Of a stretch of DNA of 64,000 nt, positions 26,307 to 36,169 are shown in pieces. Source of the DNA: Halobacteriales archaeon YIM A00010. Its GTDB lineage: Archaea > Halobacteriota > Halobacteria > Halobacteriales > Haloarculaceae. The translations under genes and the position numbers were made by a program. Below the pieces are notes generated by a model. It saw nothing but the letters and a program-made list of their open reading frames with translations. It had not been told where the DNA came from and ran no database searches. Location of the stretch: the NCBI GenBank assembly GCA_025041175.1, contig JAKCFJ010000004.1, forward strand, positions 434,001 to 498,000, written 5' to 3'. Each line of letters starts with the position of its first letter. The stretch's first letter is position 1.

Positions 26307-26607
26307 CATGCCGAATGCGGCCCTCTATTGGCACCACACTACAAATTCCAGGCTAGTTCTAGTGAGAGGATTCATTTACAGAAATCCATCCTCCGAAACT
26401 GTTGGTGCCTAACTTCGGAGTGTAAACGCGCATAGTTCGCCTGCAACTTTGATTCTATTGTACTCTTTCGAAATCATCGCTCCCAGCTATACGCTTCAGG
26501 ATTGGAGCTGGTATACAAGTCGTACATTGTGATGATGGCCGATCTGGGCTCTGTTTGCAGAGAGCTGTTGCTCCATGCAATGCTTCAACCGAGTGAAGCC
26601 GGTCTGT
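26307..26607. other. Intergenic region, probably including the 3' end of the IS4-type element
   Basis: No coding frame convinces. The outer end of the transposable element must lie here, but I could not match inverted repeats with the DNA right of 28209. Confidence 0.3.
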
Positions 26608-28209
26608 CTAGCCAGGCCCGAGTTGGAGATGAATTGCCACCCAATCAGCGAGTTCTCCAGCAGTGAGGACTGGCGGAGCGGTCGTCAGCTCTTGTGAGAC
26701 GGTTGCTTTCAGCAGCATATCCGTGAGTCGCCAGACGTTGTACATGAGGATGCCAAACACGAAATAGTAGAAGCGCAGCGTGTGATCCGTGGAGGATGTT
26801 CGTGCGAGGAATTCCTGTTTGATCGAGCGGTATTCGGCTTCGATCCACCAGCGATACGCGTAGTGGGTGACCCATCGGTGGGCGTTTTCAGGTGTAATCC
26901 GCTCGTTCGTGATGAACACCTGTGTGTCGCCGTTTTCATTCGGGACGAACAGCCCTCGACACTCATGGCTCCCATTTCTGGCTCTGACTGTCACTGACTC
27001 AACACAGATGTCTTCTCCCTCCTGCTCCATCTGTTCGAGGCATCGTTGGACAGGAGCGGTCTCGACTTTGGGGAAGAGATAGGTGACACCGAGGTTGTCC
27101 AGGGTTTGATAGACCTGCAGTGATTCGAACCCACGGTCGGCAAGGACGAGATCGATCGACACGAACTGTTTGGCACGGCGCACGAGCCGTCTGACCGTGC
27201 GATGGTACTGATGTGGAACATTGTCGTCCCAGGCAGAACTCTCGATGACCGGCTCAACGGCGAGGACGATCGGCATGCTCTTGCCCACCAATGAGAGCGT
27301 GGCAAATTTGTAGGCCAGCTCCCCCGAGTCATCGGTCCCGCTGACCTCTCTGGGCGGCTCATTCTCAGCGTGGTAGGGCCATGTCGTAATGTCGATCGCC
27401 ACGGTGACGGGCGGTTGGAGGATCTGGAGACGATTCACCGCGTCAAGAAGATTGTCGATCGACTGCTTGAACCCCGTTTGAATCTGCTCTTGGGAGTATT
27501 GCTTGATCGTCCGGAGGTGAGTATCACCGTGGGGAGTGTAGTCTTCACCGAAAAACGTCTCCATGCGTGAGTGACCCTGGGGCGTGCCACAGCCACCCAG
27601 CGCCATCAGTGCTTGGAGTTCGTCGAATCGACTGTCGGGATATGTCGCGTTCTCCGCGCGCCCGGAGTCGAATGCCCCGAAGATAGTGTTCCGAGCGTGC
27701 CGGACGTGTCTCCGAATTTGCTCGTTCGAGAATTCGCCGACGTGACGGCCACGGAGATCAGACTCGGACTCGTCGACCTGCCGTGGTGGCCGGAGATCGA
27801 GTGCTGCATCGTTCTGATAGGCGGCAGCAACGAGTCGTTCACTTACCGCAAGAATCGTTCGTTTTGTCTCGCCTGAAAGGCTGTCATCCCATGTGGTCGT
27901 GAGCGTTTGGCGGGTTGGGGCCGTGTTGTAGGGGCCGAAGTTTGCTGGATCGAATCCGAGCCGTTCGGCTCGATGCTCTGTCGAGAGGAACTCGTAGAGG
28001 CCGTTCCACGAGAGACCAGCAAGCTCGCGGCAGAACAACGCCCGAACGAGTGGGGCTACATCGTACCGTCGTGTTTCGAAGTGCGTGAGATCCGCATCCC
28101 GGAGCACGACCGTTGTGGGGATCGCCTGTACGAGGGCGATAAGGGTGGGTGCTGTTTCGAGGAGGTCATGGACGTCACCGAAGAGACATGAAATGACTCC
28201 GTTACTCAT
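26608..28209 (-). mobile_element. IS4-type insertion sequence with intact transposase
   Basis: The 533-residue transposase is uninterrupted. The DDE residues can be placed in VAIDITTWPYHAEN (first Asp), DLVLADRGFESLQVY (second Asp) and YRWWIEAEYRSIKQE (Glu in the Y-(2)-R-(3)-E-(6)-K signature of the IS4 family). The C-terminus FYYFVFGILMYNVWRLTDML is typical of haloarchaeal members. It inserts near the truncated glpA and the aCPSF1 gene. Exact element ends were not resolved; the coordinates given are those of the coding frame. Confidence 0.85.
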
Positions 28210-28298
28210 TACTGGGGCAGGGATACCAGCCTGATTAACCAGGCGAGCGTGTATGTCTACTTTTCATCGAAACTATAGGTATGATATATCCTATAATG

Positions 28299-30209
28299 TT
28301 ACTCGAACCGGAACGTTTCAAGGTTCTTTGGGGCAAATGTTCGCATGTCGAACTTGTGGTACAGTGCAGAGGAAAGATCCTGTACTGAGGGCTCATCGCC
28401 ATGGACACAGAGCACTTTCTCCGGTCGGGGGTTCATCGTGCGAACGAAATTCATGAGCCCCTGTCTATCGGCGTGTCCCGAGAAGCCGTCGACGGCCTCG
28501 ACAGTAAGATTAAGAGAGAGCGTATCGGCTCGTCCCCGCCCATTGAGTGGAATTTCGTCCCAACCGTTCTTAATACGTCGACCGAGTGTGCCCTGCGCCT
28601 GATAGCTGACAAACGCTAGTGTTGAATCAGGGTCTGGACCAATATGTTCTATCCACGACATAACCGGCCCGCCAGTGATCATCCCCGAGGTGGAGAGGAC
28701 AATACAGGGTCCACCGTCGGTGACATCACGGCGTTCGTCCTCCCCACCGTCGATATGGTTGAACTGCTCGGCAAGGAACGGGTTCTCATCCTCGTGGAAA
28801 ATCCGGTCACGCAGCTCATCGCGCAGGTATTCAGGGTAGGTGGTGTGGATCGCCGTCGCTTCCCAGATCATCCCGTCGAGATGAATGGGCATCGTCGGGA
28901 TCGTTCCCTCGCGCATCGCCTGTTCAAGGACGAGCATGAGTTCCTGGGATCGGCCAACCGCGAACGCTGGAATGAGTACTTTGCCGTCTCGGTCGTAGGT
29001 GCGCTGGATGATATCTATCAGCTGTTTCTCCGCATCGATCTGGTCGATCTGGTAGTCGTTCCGGCCGCCGTAGGTCGATTCTAGGACGAGCGTTTCGACG
29101 CGAGGGAACTCGTTGACTGCGCCGTTGAACAGCCGGGTATCCTCGTAATGGATGTCGCCCGAAAATGCCACGTTGTACAGGCCGTCGCCGATGTGGAAGT
29201 GCGAGACCGCGCTCCCGAGGATGTGTCCGGCGTTGTGGAGCGTAAGCTTCACGTCTGGTGCAATGTCTGTCACGTCGCCGTATTCCAACGGGATTGTGTG
29301 TTTCAGCGCTTCGCGGACCATCTCGCTCTCGTACGGTGGTGTCCGACCCTCTTTCCCTGCGACATCAAGATAATCGAGCGTCAGCAGTCCCATCAGATCG
29401 CGGGTGGGTTCCGTACAGTAAATTGGCCCATCGTAGCCGTATTTGAACAACAGCGGGATGAGCGCGGAGTGATCGAGGTGAGCGTGAGTGAGCACCACCG
29501 CGTCGATGGAGTTGAGTGGATTCGCTTCCGGAACTTGCAGGTATGGGACCTCACCCTCAGCTCCTGGCTTGTCGCCACAATCGATGAGGATTCGGGTTTC
29601 GTCCGTCGAGAGAATGAAACTCGCGCGGCCGACCTCACGACAACAACCGAGCGTGCTGATCCGCACCGACTGCTCGTCAGCGAGTTCTTCGCGGTGGATC
29701 TGGCGGCCAACGCGCTCTAGGATCTCGCGGCGCTCCTCGCGCTCCTGTTTCAGGAAGTTGCGAACGTTCGAGACGGTTGCGGACTCGATCGGCGGCGTCC
29801 GAACGACCTCGGGGGTCCAGCCGATCTCCTGAGTGATCTCCCGTAATGTCGATCCGTGGCGACCGATCACCATTCCCGGCTTTTGGGCTTCGATGACGAC
29901 CTCGCCCGTGTCGGCGTGGAAATCGAGATCAGTGACGCCTGCCTCATCCGGAATGATGGCCCGAATCTGTGCCTCCGCGTCCGTGGGCCGTGCGAGCACG
30001 CCCGGATCCGGACGGACGGTAATTCGTTTTCGAAGCTTGCCCGCAAGCGTCCGAATCAGATCGCCGTTCTGTGCGAACTTCTTCGGATCCCGCGTGTAAA
30101 TGACGAGTTCGGGACCCTCGTACGTCACATCGGACACGGAGATGTCGTTCGGTATCTCGGCTGCAATCTCTGCTTTCAAATCGTCGAGTTGCTTCTCTAC
30201 CGTGCTCAT
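28299..30209 (-). CDS. aCPSF1, beta-CASP ribonuclease with KH domains
   Basis: 636 residues, the full length of archaeal CPSF1. It begins with two KH-type domains (GMVIGRHGSTLREI at about 112-125), followed by a metallo-beta-lactamase core with the zinc motif LTHAHLDHSALIP (about 240-252) and STYGGRNDY, and a beta-CASP cap ending with GFSGHADRQGL and the C-terminal VHGDEPS. The family is a 5'-3' exo- and endonuclease that cuts 3' ends of transcripts and drives transcription termination in archaea. All catalytic motifs are intact. It is normally a conserved chromosomal gene, so its presence among IS elements is notable. A divergent promoter region follows at 30210-30245. Confidence 0.95.
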   Translation of the reverse strand: MSTVEKQLDDLKAEIAAEIPNDISVSDVTYEGPELVIYTRDPKKFAQNGDLIRTLAGKLRKRITVRPDPGVLARPTDAEAQIRAIIPDEAGVTDLDFHADTGEVVIEAQKPGMVIGRHGSTLREITQEIGWTPEVVRTPPIESATVSNVRNFLKQEREERREILERVGRQIHREELADEQSVRISTLGCCREVGRASFILSTDETRILIDCGDKPGAEGEVPYLQVPEANPLNSIDAVVLTHAHLDHSALIPLLFKYGYDGPIYCTEPTRDLMGLLTLDYLDVAGKEGRTPPYESEMVREALKHTIPLEYGDVTDIAPDVKLTLHNAGHILGSAVSHFHIGDGLYNVAFSGDIHYEDTRLFNGAVNEFPRVETLVLESTYGGRNDYQIDQIDAEKQLIDIIQRTYDRDGKVLIPAFAVGRSQELMLVLEQAMREGTIPTMPIHLDGMIWEATAIHTTYPEYLRDELRDRIFHEDENPFLAEQFNHIDGGEDERRDVTDGGPCIVLSTSGMITGGPVMSWIEHIGPDPDSTLAFVSYQAQGTLGRRIKNGWDEIPLNGRGRADTLSLNLTVEAVDGFSGHADRQGLMNFVRTMNPRPEKVLCVHGDEPSVQDLSSALYHKFDMRTFAPKNLETFRFE

Positions 30210-30522
30210 AAATGTCTATCTGAGCGGGGTTCCTGGGGCGCTATCATGGTACACCATGTGAAGATTGGCGACCAAGAACTAGCGCTTGCAGCGACCATCG
30301 ACACTGGGACAGCACGACCGTCTGCGACGGCCCAGAAAAAGCCCGCGTTGCTTCCAATTATAGGATGGTGGATATAAAACGCTTACCCATTGGATAGAGG
30401 GCGGTACAGTAACAACAGGTCTGAAGTCGGTTAGATCAGTTCCTCATGCATAGCTGACTGCAAAATTTAGATTACTAGGTGATTTACTCTCCACAAATCA
30501 TGTGAAATCTACCTGCTTGCCT
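30210..30522. other. Intergenic region
   Basis: A 43-codon frame at 30246-30377 (MVHHVKIGDQELALAATIDT...) is possible but unsupported. Otherwise I see nothing beyond promoter-like AT runs. Confidence 0.25.
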
Positions 30523-30879
30523 TCAGATACTAGCTGAATCATTAGGAGGAACGAATTCCTGGCTGACGGAATAATGATTCATGTCAATCTCTTCGACTTC
30601 GACACCTTTGGCATCATTGACTCGTCTGCGGATTCGGTCATTTCGTGGATCGTTAATAAACTCCTCCCACGCTTCCTTCGACCGCCACTGTGCGTAATTG
30701 ACGACCCGTGTGCCATCAGCGCTCGTAAGAAATGTAGCCGAGCGAAATCCCGGCAACTGCCGTACCCAGTCCGTTATTTCCTCAGCAATCGTATCGATGA
30801 GATCCTGTTGATGTTCAGGAGTTGTTTTGAAGAGAATGACGACGATATGCGGCTCTGTTGGTTCGGAACGGTGTGTCAT
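30523..30879 (-). CDS. Antibiotic biosynthesis monooxygenase (ABM) domain protein
   Basis: 118 residues, one ferredoxin-like ABM barrel (IVVILFKTTPEHQQDLIDTI, LPGFRSATFLTSADGTRVVN, YAQWRSKEAWEEF). Family members are cofactor-free monooxygenases acting on polyketide-like aromatics, quinols or haem-like substrates. It opens the second redox cluster. A 14-bp palindrome shared with the regulator and FMN reductase promoters lies 130 bp before its start at 31009-31022. Confidence 0.88.
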   Translation of the reverse strand: MTHRSEPTEPHIVVILFKTTPEHQQDLIDTIAEEITDWVRQLPGFRSATFLTSADGTRVVNYAQWRSKEAWEEFINDPRNDRIRRRVNDAKGVEVEEIDMNHYSVSQEFVPPNDSASI

Positions 30880-31008
30880 TGTCGACTTATTCCGCCGGTT
30901 TCGGCAAGCGAGCGGTTGCTCTGGGTCTGTTCGTAATGATTGTCGTTTCGATAGGCCTTCGCTGGTGCCATGAGCTAGAGAACAGGGTGAAGATCAGTGA
31001 GCACTGGC

Positions 31009-31022
31009 GTGAATATATTCAC
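31009..31022. promoter_or_regulatory. GTGAATATATTCAC palindrome, site 1
   Basis: Perfect 14-bp palindrome, identical to 32854-32867 and similar to 31833-31846. It lies in the gap between the ABM gene and the HTH_10 gene. Probable operator of a dimeric regulator. Confidence 0.55.
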
Positions 31023-31135
31023 AACTATATCAACACCCAAGCAGGAGGATGATCAGATTTTGAGGTATAACTCCCCTTGGAAAGCACTATTAGACCAGAG
31101 ACCGATGTCGAAACAGGGGTTTCAAGCAGAAGCGC

Positions 31136-31795
31136 CTATTCTGGCGCTCCACTCTCATCTGCCTCGACTGCTGACTCGCCGATCGCTTCCTTGATAATGG
31201 TTTCTTCCGCACGGTGGAGTACGCCGCTCGCAGCCGATGGATTCACACCGAACCCTTCTGCCAGTTCCGTGAGGGTACACTCACGTGGACTATCGTAGTA
31301 TCCACGCTCGACCGCTTCGGTGATGAATTCGTGTTGTCGAGCCGTGAGCAATTCGGTCGGGTCGTACGCTTGTGTGATCGACTGGATTTGATACGGGATA
31401 CCAGCTGCATCCATCTCTGTCGGGAACTGGGATACCCGCTCGTGTGAGGCAGTATGCTCGGCTGTCAACCACCCATCTTGCAAGTGTGCGGGGAATCGCG
31501 GCAGGATTCCCGAGGCGCGAAGTGCTCGATTCGATTCCGTTTCCGGGATCAAATACTGAATTACCAGCGTCTGTCCATCGTTGTGCAGCACCTCGTACGA
31601 CATCTCTGGGGAGTCCTCGAAGTGTTGAGCGACCGTGTTCGGATCAGGCGTGTCGAGTTCTACAAGTCCGAGTACCCCATCGTCCGTGGGATGGCTCGAT
31701 AGTATGCTGAATTCTTCGTCGGGCAGCTCGGTCGAAATCGCAGCCAGTGGATCTTCGCGTGCTGCAGCGTCGAACGTGAGTTGTACGCGAGGCAT
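31136..31795 (-). CDS. HTH_10 (Bat-like) transcription regulator
   Basis: 219 residues. The N-terminal 130 residues form the Bat-type sensor-like domain, and the C-terminal HTH_10 is LLTARQHEFITEAVERGYYD then LTELAEGFGVNPSAASGVLH. It is a close paralogue of the damaged gene at 20556-21176. Divergent from the FAD oxidoreductase, with a palindrome GTGAAAATGTTCAC centred 44 bp from both start codons, suggesting autoregulation and control of the neighbouring redox genes. Confidence 0.9.
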   Translation of the reverse strand: MPRVQLTFDAAAREDPLAAISTELPDEEFSILSSHPTDDGVLGLVELDTPDPNTVAQHFEDSPEMSYEVLHNDGQTLVIQYLIPETESNRALRASGILPRFPAHLQDGWLTAEHTASHERVSQFPTEMDAAGIPYQIQSITQAYDPTELLTARQHEFITEAVERGYYDSPRECTLTELAEGFGVNPSAASGVLHRAEETIIKEAIGESAVEADESGAPE

Positions 31796-31832
31796 AACCG
31801 CCTAGTAGTTGCATGACGATCCTCTTAAGTAT

Positions 31833-31846
31833 GTGAAAATGTTCAC
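31833..31846. promoter_or_regulatory. GTGAAAATGTTCAC palindrome, site 2
   Basis: GTGAA-N4-TTCAC placed midway between the divergent HTH_10 (start 31795) and FAD oxidoreductase (start 31884) genes. It keeps the conserved arms of sites 1 and 3 with a different centre. Confidence 0.55.
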
Positions 31847-31883
31847 GCTCAAAATCACAACGATGCTCATCCACTAGTCGCTC

Positions 31884-32450
31884 ATGGCAGAAATGACCGA
31901 TGTCGCCATCGTTGGCGGTGGTCCTGCAGGACTGAGCGCCGCACTGTTCACCGCGAAAAACGATCTCGATACCGTTGTATTCGACGTTGATGAAACCTGG
32001 CTGCACAAGGCCCATCTCTTCAACTACCTCGGTATCGAGAGTGCGGACGGCACTGCATTCATGGAGACGGGACGCGCACAGGTGGACGAATTCGACGTGG
32101 ACAGAAAACAGGGCGAGCTCGTGACGGACGTCAAAAACGGCACATCCGGTTTCACCGTCACGTCCGACGAGAACGGATACGTGGCCGATTATGTCGTGCT
32201 GGCAACAGGGGCGAAGCGTAGGCTTGCCGAATCCCTCGGCTGTGCGTTCACGGATGAAGACATCGTAGACGTGGATGTGACGATGGAGACGAGCGTTGCG
32301 AACGCCTACGCGACGGGGGCGATGGTGCGTGCCGAGGAATGGGAGGCAATTATCTCTGCGGGAGACGGCGCTGCCGCCGCACTCAACATCCTCACGAAAG
32401 AAAAGGGTGAGCACTTCCACGACTTCGACACCCCCGCGGACGCAGAGTGA
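31884..32450 (+). CDS. Short FAD/NAD(P)-binding oxidoreductase, thioredoxin-reductase-like
   Basis: 188 residues, about 60% of a thioredoxin reductase. The N-terminal FAD fingerprint is VAIVGGGPAGLSAALFTAKN and a second motif YVVLATGAKRRLAES is present. The NAD(P) domain and CxxC are missing, and the C-terminal FAD motif is ANAYATGAMVRAEEW. Such single-dinucleotide proteins are common in haloarchaea. It is likely co-regulated with the divergent HTH_10 gene. Precise electron donor and acceptor are unknown. Confidence 0.88.
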   Translation: MAEMTDVAIVGGGPAGLSAALFTAKNDLDTVVFDVDETWLHKAHLFNYLGIESADGTAFMETGRAQVDEFDVDRKQGELVTDVKNGTSGFTVTSDENGYVADYVVLATGAKRRLAESLGCAFTDEDIVDVDVTMETSVANAYATGAMVRAEEWEAIISAGDGAAAALNILTKEKGEHFHDFDTPADAE

Positions 32451-32999
32451 ACATGCTTACGCTCGTCTAAACTCGCCAGTCGTCGTTTCGGAGTCACTCA
32501 CGCACGTTTATTCGCCTTTCAGCTTCGAAAAAGTAGGTGACAGTGAACGGACAAGATTAGTCATCTAGTGCTAACTCTATCTGAGCAAACCCTGCTTGGC
32601 TTCCTCACGACCCACAGGTCGAGGACGATATAGAGGAATTGCGATCGGAAAGAGGCCTATTATAGTGTCGGATGTACCTGTTGAAAGAGAGCACTCGTGG
32701 ACGCGTGGAATCCATCCATCCCTGTCGAGTGCACGCTGATGGGCCTGTCATACCGTACGTCCGGCACTATATTGTTCCCCTACTGAATCTGAGGTAAACC
32801 GGACGCTGATGAACTCTCAAAAAGACGCACAGGTATGACCGTCACCTCCGGAGGTGAATATATTCACGCGAATTTCCACAGTGCGCTCTCCCCTTCTCTC
32901 ACTCATGGTGCCATCAAGCTACCATCGAACCGGTAACCCTCACGAACAGACTGAGAAACACCAGTACAGAACGCAAATTCAAAGAGGAGCTGAAAGACG
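32451..32999. other. Intergenic region with operator-like palindrome
   Basis: 549 bp without a convincing gene. It holds the palindrome at 32854-32867 and, just before the next start, AAAGAGGAGCTG as a ribosome binding site. Confidence 0.4.
32854..32867. promoter_or_regulatory. GTGAATATATTCAC palindrome, site 3
   Basis: Identical to 31009-31022. It lies 133 bp upstream of the FMN reductase start, almost the same distance as site 1 from the ABM start (130 bp). Confidence 0.55.
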
Positions 33000-33659
33000 A
33001 TGACTGCTCCCTCGCTGCAAATTCTCGTCGTGCAGGGGACAATTCGAGACGGACGGAGTTCGATCCACCCTGCTCGGTATGTCACCGATCGGTTCCGCGA
33101 GAACGGATACGATGTCGAACTCTTCGATATGAAGGACCACGAGATTCCGTTGTTCAGGAATCGGCGTGATGCAGTCAGCGAGCCACACCCCGATGTGGAT
33201 GCGTTTGGCGAGAAAGTCGAGGCAGCGGATGCACTCGTCATCGTCGCGCCGGAGTACAACCACTCGATTCCCGGCACGCTGAAAAACCTGCTCGACCACC
33301 TCTATCCTGAATACGAAGACACAGCGTTTTCGTATATCACCGTATCGGCGGGTGGATTCGGTGGCGTCAGAGCGCTCAGCCATCTCCACGATATCACGCT
33401 GGAGTTCAACGCTTATCCTGGTCCCGATCTGCCCGTCTCGAACGTACGTGATGCCTTCGACGAGGACGGCAACCTCATCGACGAGACCTACGAGGACAGG
33501 TTCGAGATGTTCGTCGAAGAGGTCGTTGACCATGCCAACAGTTTGTCCCATCTGCTGTCGGCACTACCCCGGAGGCCGGCGTATGAATTCGATCGAATCT
33601 ACCGTCAGCGCGTGGTCTGGAGTGAAAGTCGACTCGCACGACCGTGGCGGTGGGCGTGA
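33000..33659 (+). CDS. NADPH-dependent FMN reductase family protein
   Basis: 219 residues, flavodoxin-like fold. The FMN phosphate loop is VVQGTIRDGRSSIHPARYV and the conserved VIVAPEYNHSIPGTLKNLLDH is the family signature (PEYN...P..LKN..D). Likely reduces FMN, quinones or nitro compounds with NAD(P)H. The 3' end overlaps the next gene by 77 bp in another frame, and the last residues (SRLARPWRWA) are atypical, so a small shift near the end is possible. First gene of a three-gene operon. Confidence 0.9.
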   Translation: MTAPSLQILVVQGTIRDGRSSIHPARYVTDRFRENGYDVELFDMKDHEIPLFRNRRDAVSEPHPDVDAFGEKVEAADALVIVAPEYNHSIPGTLKNLLDHLYPEYEDTAFSYITVSAGGFGGVRALSHLHDITLEFNAYPGPDLPVSNVRDAFDEDGNLIDETYEDRFEMFVEEVVDHANSLSHLLSALPRRPAYEFDRIYRQRVVWSESRLARPWRWA

Positions 33660-33999
33660 ATTCACTCTCGATGGACGGGAGATTGGCCACATCCACCGCG
33701 GCAAGCTCATTGACATCCCGTTCGCCAAGCGTGTCCGTGACGACCTCATCGCAGAGGAACGGGCCGAAAAACACCACGTCATGCCCGATTCCGGGTGGGT
33801 GTCCTATCGGGTTCAGTCGGACGAAGACATCGACGGAGCACTCTGGCTCCTCCGCGTCGCGTATCTCTACCATGTGATCACGATGCGAAAGCGTGAGGAA
33901 CACTCTCTGGAAGATGGAGTTGATATCGACGCAGCACTCACCGAGTTGAACATGAGCGACACGTTGGGAGACGTGTTCGATGAGGTGAGAGCCACATGA
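33583..33999 (+). CDS. DUF5519 (luciferase-domain) family protein
   Basis: 138 residues from the ATG at 33583. It matches DUF5519: WSGVKVDSHDRGGGREFTLD, EIGHIHRGKLIDIPFAKRVR, then HHVMPDSGWVSYRVQSDEDI. The family is annotated as luciferase-related, but its biochemical role is not established. It overlaps the FMN reductase by 77 bp and the MFS gene by ATGA, so translation is coupled. A flavin reductase next to this family suggests a flavin-linked function, which is inference. Confidence 0.8.
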   Translation: MNSIESTVSAWSGVKVDSHDRGGGREFTLDGREIGHIHRGKLIDIPFAKRVRDDLIAEERAEKHHVMPDSGWVSYRVQSDEDIDGALWLLRVAYLYHVITMRKREEHSLEDGVDIDAALTELNMSDTLGDVFDEVRAT

Positions 34000-35258
34000 G
34001 CGGCGAGTCGGAACTCCCACGCCCGCGGCTCGCCCAGGGAACATTGTTGCTCGCCAGCATGCTCACGATCATGGCAGGAGCGACGATTTCCCCGGCGCTG
34101 CCCGCGATTCAGTGGGAGTTTGCGACTGCGCCGAACGCGGGAGTCCTCGTCGGACTCGTCCTCACGATGCACGGGTTGTTCATCGCAGTCGGTTCACCCA
34201 TCATCGGGGCGCTTGCTGACCGATACGGCCGCCGATGGTTGCTCCTAGTTTCGACGGTCGTCTACGCACTCGCCGGCGGCTCTGGATTCGTGCTGGATTC
34301 GTTGATAGCGATCCTCGCCGGTCGAGCGGTGTTGGGACTGGCCGTTGCGGGCGTGATGGTGACGGTGACTGCACTGATCACTGACTACTACGAGGAGAAC
34401 CGCCGGGATACGATCCTCGGACGACAGGGTGCGTTCATGTCTATCGGCGGCGTCGTTCTGTTGCCGCTCGCGGGTATGCTCGCGGATATCGGCTGGCGGG
34501 TTCCGTTCCTCGTCTATACGGTGGCGCTGGTGCTCCTGCCGGCAATGGCGTTCGCGTTGCCAGAGCCGAGCCGCAGTGAACCCACAGGGGCCCGTCCGAC
34601 GAGTCTCGATGATCTCCGCCAAACGCTCGCTGAGTTCCCCCTCGGAACGCTCGGGCTTATCGCCGCGCTCGGGTTAGTCGGTCAGATCATCTTCTACATG
34701 ACTCCCGTCCAGATTCCGTTCTATCTCGAAACGAGGACTGGGGCAAGTGGCACAGTGATCGGCGCTGCGCTGGCGACGTCGACGGGAGCCGGTGGAGTCG
34801 CCTCGCTGCTGTATGGCCGCGTCCGTCGATCCCTGAGTGTGATCGGTATCGTTGCGCTCACATTTGGATTCATGAGTATCGGGTATGCTGTGATCGGCGT
34901 GAGTGGGACGGTTCCCGGTGTTGTCGTTGGTCTGGCGGTCGCGGGAGCCGGCAGTGGATTCCTTCTGACGAACCTCAACGCGTGGATCGCGGCGGTCACC
35001 CCGGAATCGGTTCGGGGACGGGCGCTCAGCGCCCTGACGAGCGCGTTCTTCCTCGGACAGTTTCTCTCACCGCTTGTGGTCCAGCCAGTAAGCGATACTC
35101 TGGGTCTTGGAACGACGTTTGTCGGGGCCGGGGTGTTGCTAGCGGGCGGAGCGATCTCGTTCGCGCTCGCAAGCGTGTTTGTCACGCCACCCTCGAAGTC
35201 GGAATCCGCCACGCAACAACAGTCGATGACCGAACAGCCGACGGACCAACTCGACTGA
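33996..35258 (+). CDS. Major facilitator superfamily exporter
   Basis: 420 residues with about 12 transmembrane segments. The motif A loop is GALADRYGRRWLLL after TM2, and TM4 carries GRAVLGLAVAGVMV. The half-symmetry loop is near residue 190-205. It resembles drug or small-molecule/H+ antiporters of the DHA1 group. Start ATG overlaps the stop of the DUF5519 gene. With the upstream enzymes it may export an aromatic or quinone-like compound handled by the cluster. Confidence 0.92.
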   Translation: MSGESELPRPRLAQGTLLLASMLTIMAGATISPALPAIQWEFATAPNAGVLVGLVLTMHGLFIAVGSPIIGALADRYGRRWLLLVSTVVYALAGGSGFVLDSLIAILAGRAVLGLAVAGVMVTVTALITDYYEENRRDTILGRQGAFMSIGGVVLLPLAGMLADIGWRVPFLVYTVALVLLPAMAFALPEPSRSEPTGARPTSLDDLRQTLAEFPLGTLGLIAALGLVGQIIFYMTPVQIPFYLETRTGASGTVIGAALATSTGAGGVASLLYGRVRRSLSVIGIVALTFGFMSIGYAVIGVSGTVPGVVVGLAVAGAGSGFLLTNLNAWIAAVTPESVRGRALSALTSAFFLGQFLSPLVVQPVSDTLGLGTTFVGAGVLLAGGAISFALASVFVTPPSKSESATQQQSMTEQPTDQLD

Positions 35259-35489
35259 TGGACGCATACAGCTACTGAAATTCATAGGTTGACCATGGAT
35301 CTGATGTCGGCTAGGTAGCCAATCAATGCACGGATCTAGTATTCGTTTCGGCCATTCTTTCATAGTGATAAATAACCACTGATCAGTCTCGGGTCAATAT
35401 CCCGGAATCAGTCGATCAGAGTACAAAATAAACACCCGCTGAACAGTGCCGCCGCTCCCAAGTCGGGCAACCACAGGGTTGTTCAGACC

Positions 35490-35947
35490 TCAATCAGGAG
35501 GATCGAGACCGTAGCACTGCTTTGCCACGGTCAGGAACTGGTTCGCGTCCACTCGCGGCGCATACGACTGATTCTCGCCGTCGATGGCGAGTTTTACCAG
35601 TAGATCGACGAGTCGCCAGACGTTGTACAGCACGCAGCGAACGCGAAATTGAAGAACCGATAGTCGCGCTCGGTTGAGGTGGTCCGCACCATGAAGTGTT
35701 TCTGCTTTGTAAACCCGTTCTCAATACCCCAACGACGGCGATACCACCGGATTAGCCGCTCGATCATGTGGATGAATTCCTTCCCATCCATCCGCTGTCC
35801 GTCGGCGTCACGCGCCGTCACGTAGGGGTGGTTCGTCTCGAAGACGACGGTTTCAGCGGTGTCTACGTCTCCATCCTGAGCTTTCTGCTTGCGCTCTTCG
35901 ACTTCCTCTTCGCGCTGAATGTCCGCGAGCAGCCGCGAAAATGACAC
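35490..35947 (-). pseudogene. C-terminal fragment of a DDE transposase
   Basis: A diverged copy of the transposase at 36170-38113. It keeps HMIERLIRWYRRRWGIENGF with the catalytic Glu, then RFFNFAFAC. A one-base loss near 35640 moves CVLYNVWRLVDLLVKLA to the PPD end into another frame. The first 500 residues are gone. It shows an earlier insertion of a related element at the same place. Confidence 0.7.
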
Positions 35948-36169
35948 CCTCTCGCTTGGTTCTCCCTCTACGAAGAGACAATGAGGTGGTCAAATAATCG
36001 CCTGGAATTGGCTGTGTTCGGCCTGTTTATGAGTTCATCGAGGCAACTTCCGGGGAGTTCTACACACCCCCTGTTCCGAATGTATTGATAACGCCAACAA
36101 CTTGGGCAGAATTATCTATCACAGAGAGGGCTACCACTCACCAAGCGCGATCCCGAAGAGAAGTCAGCG
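35948..36169. other. Spacer between two related transposase genes
   Basis: No gene seen. The outer ends of one or both elements should lie here, but no clear inverted repeat was matched. Confidence 0.3.

Noticed and set aside
30246-30377. 43-codon plus-strand frame next to aCPSF1
   Set aside because: Plausible start but no ribosome binding site, family or context support.
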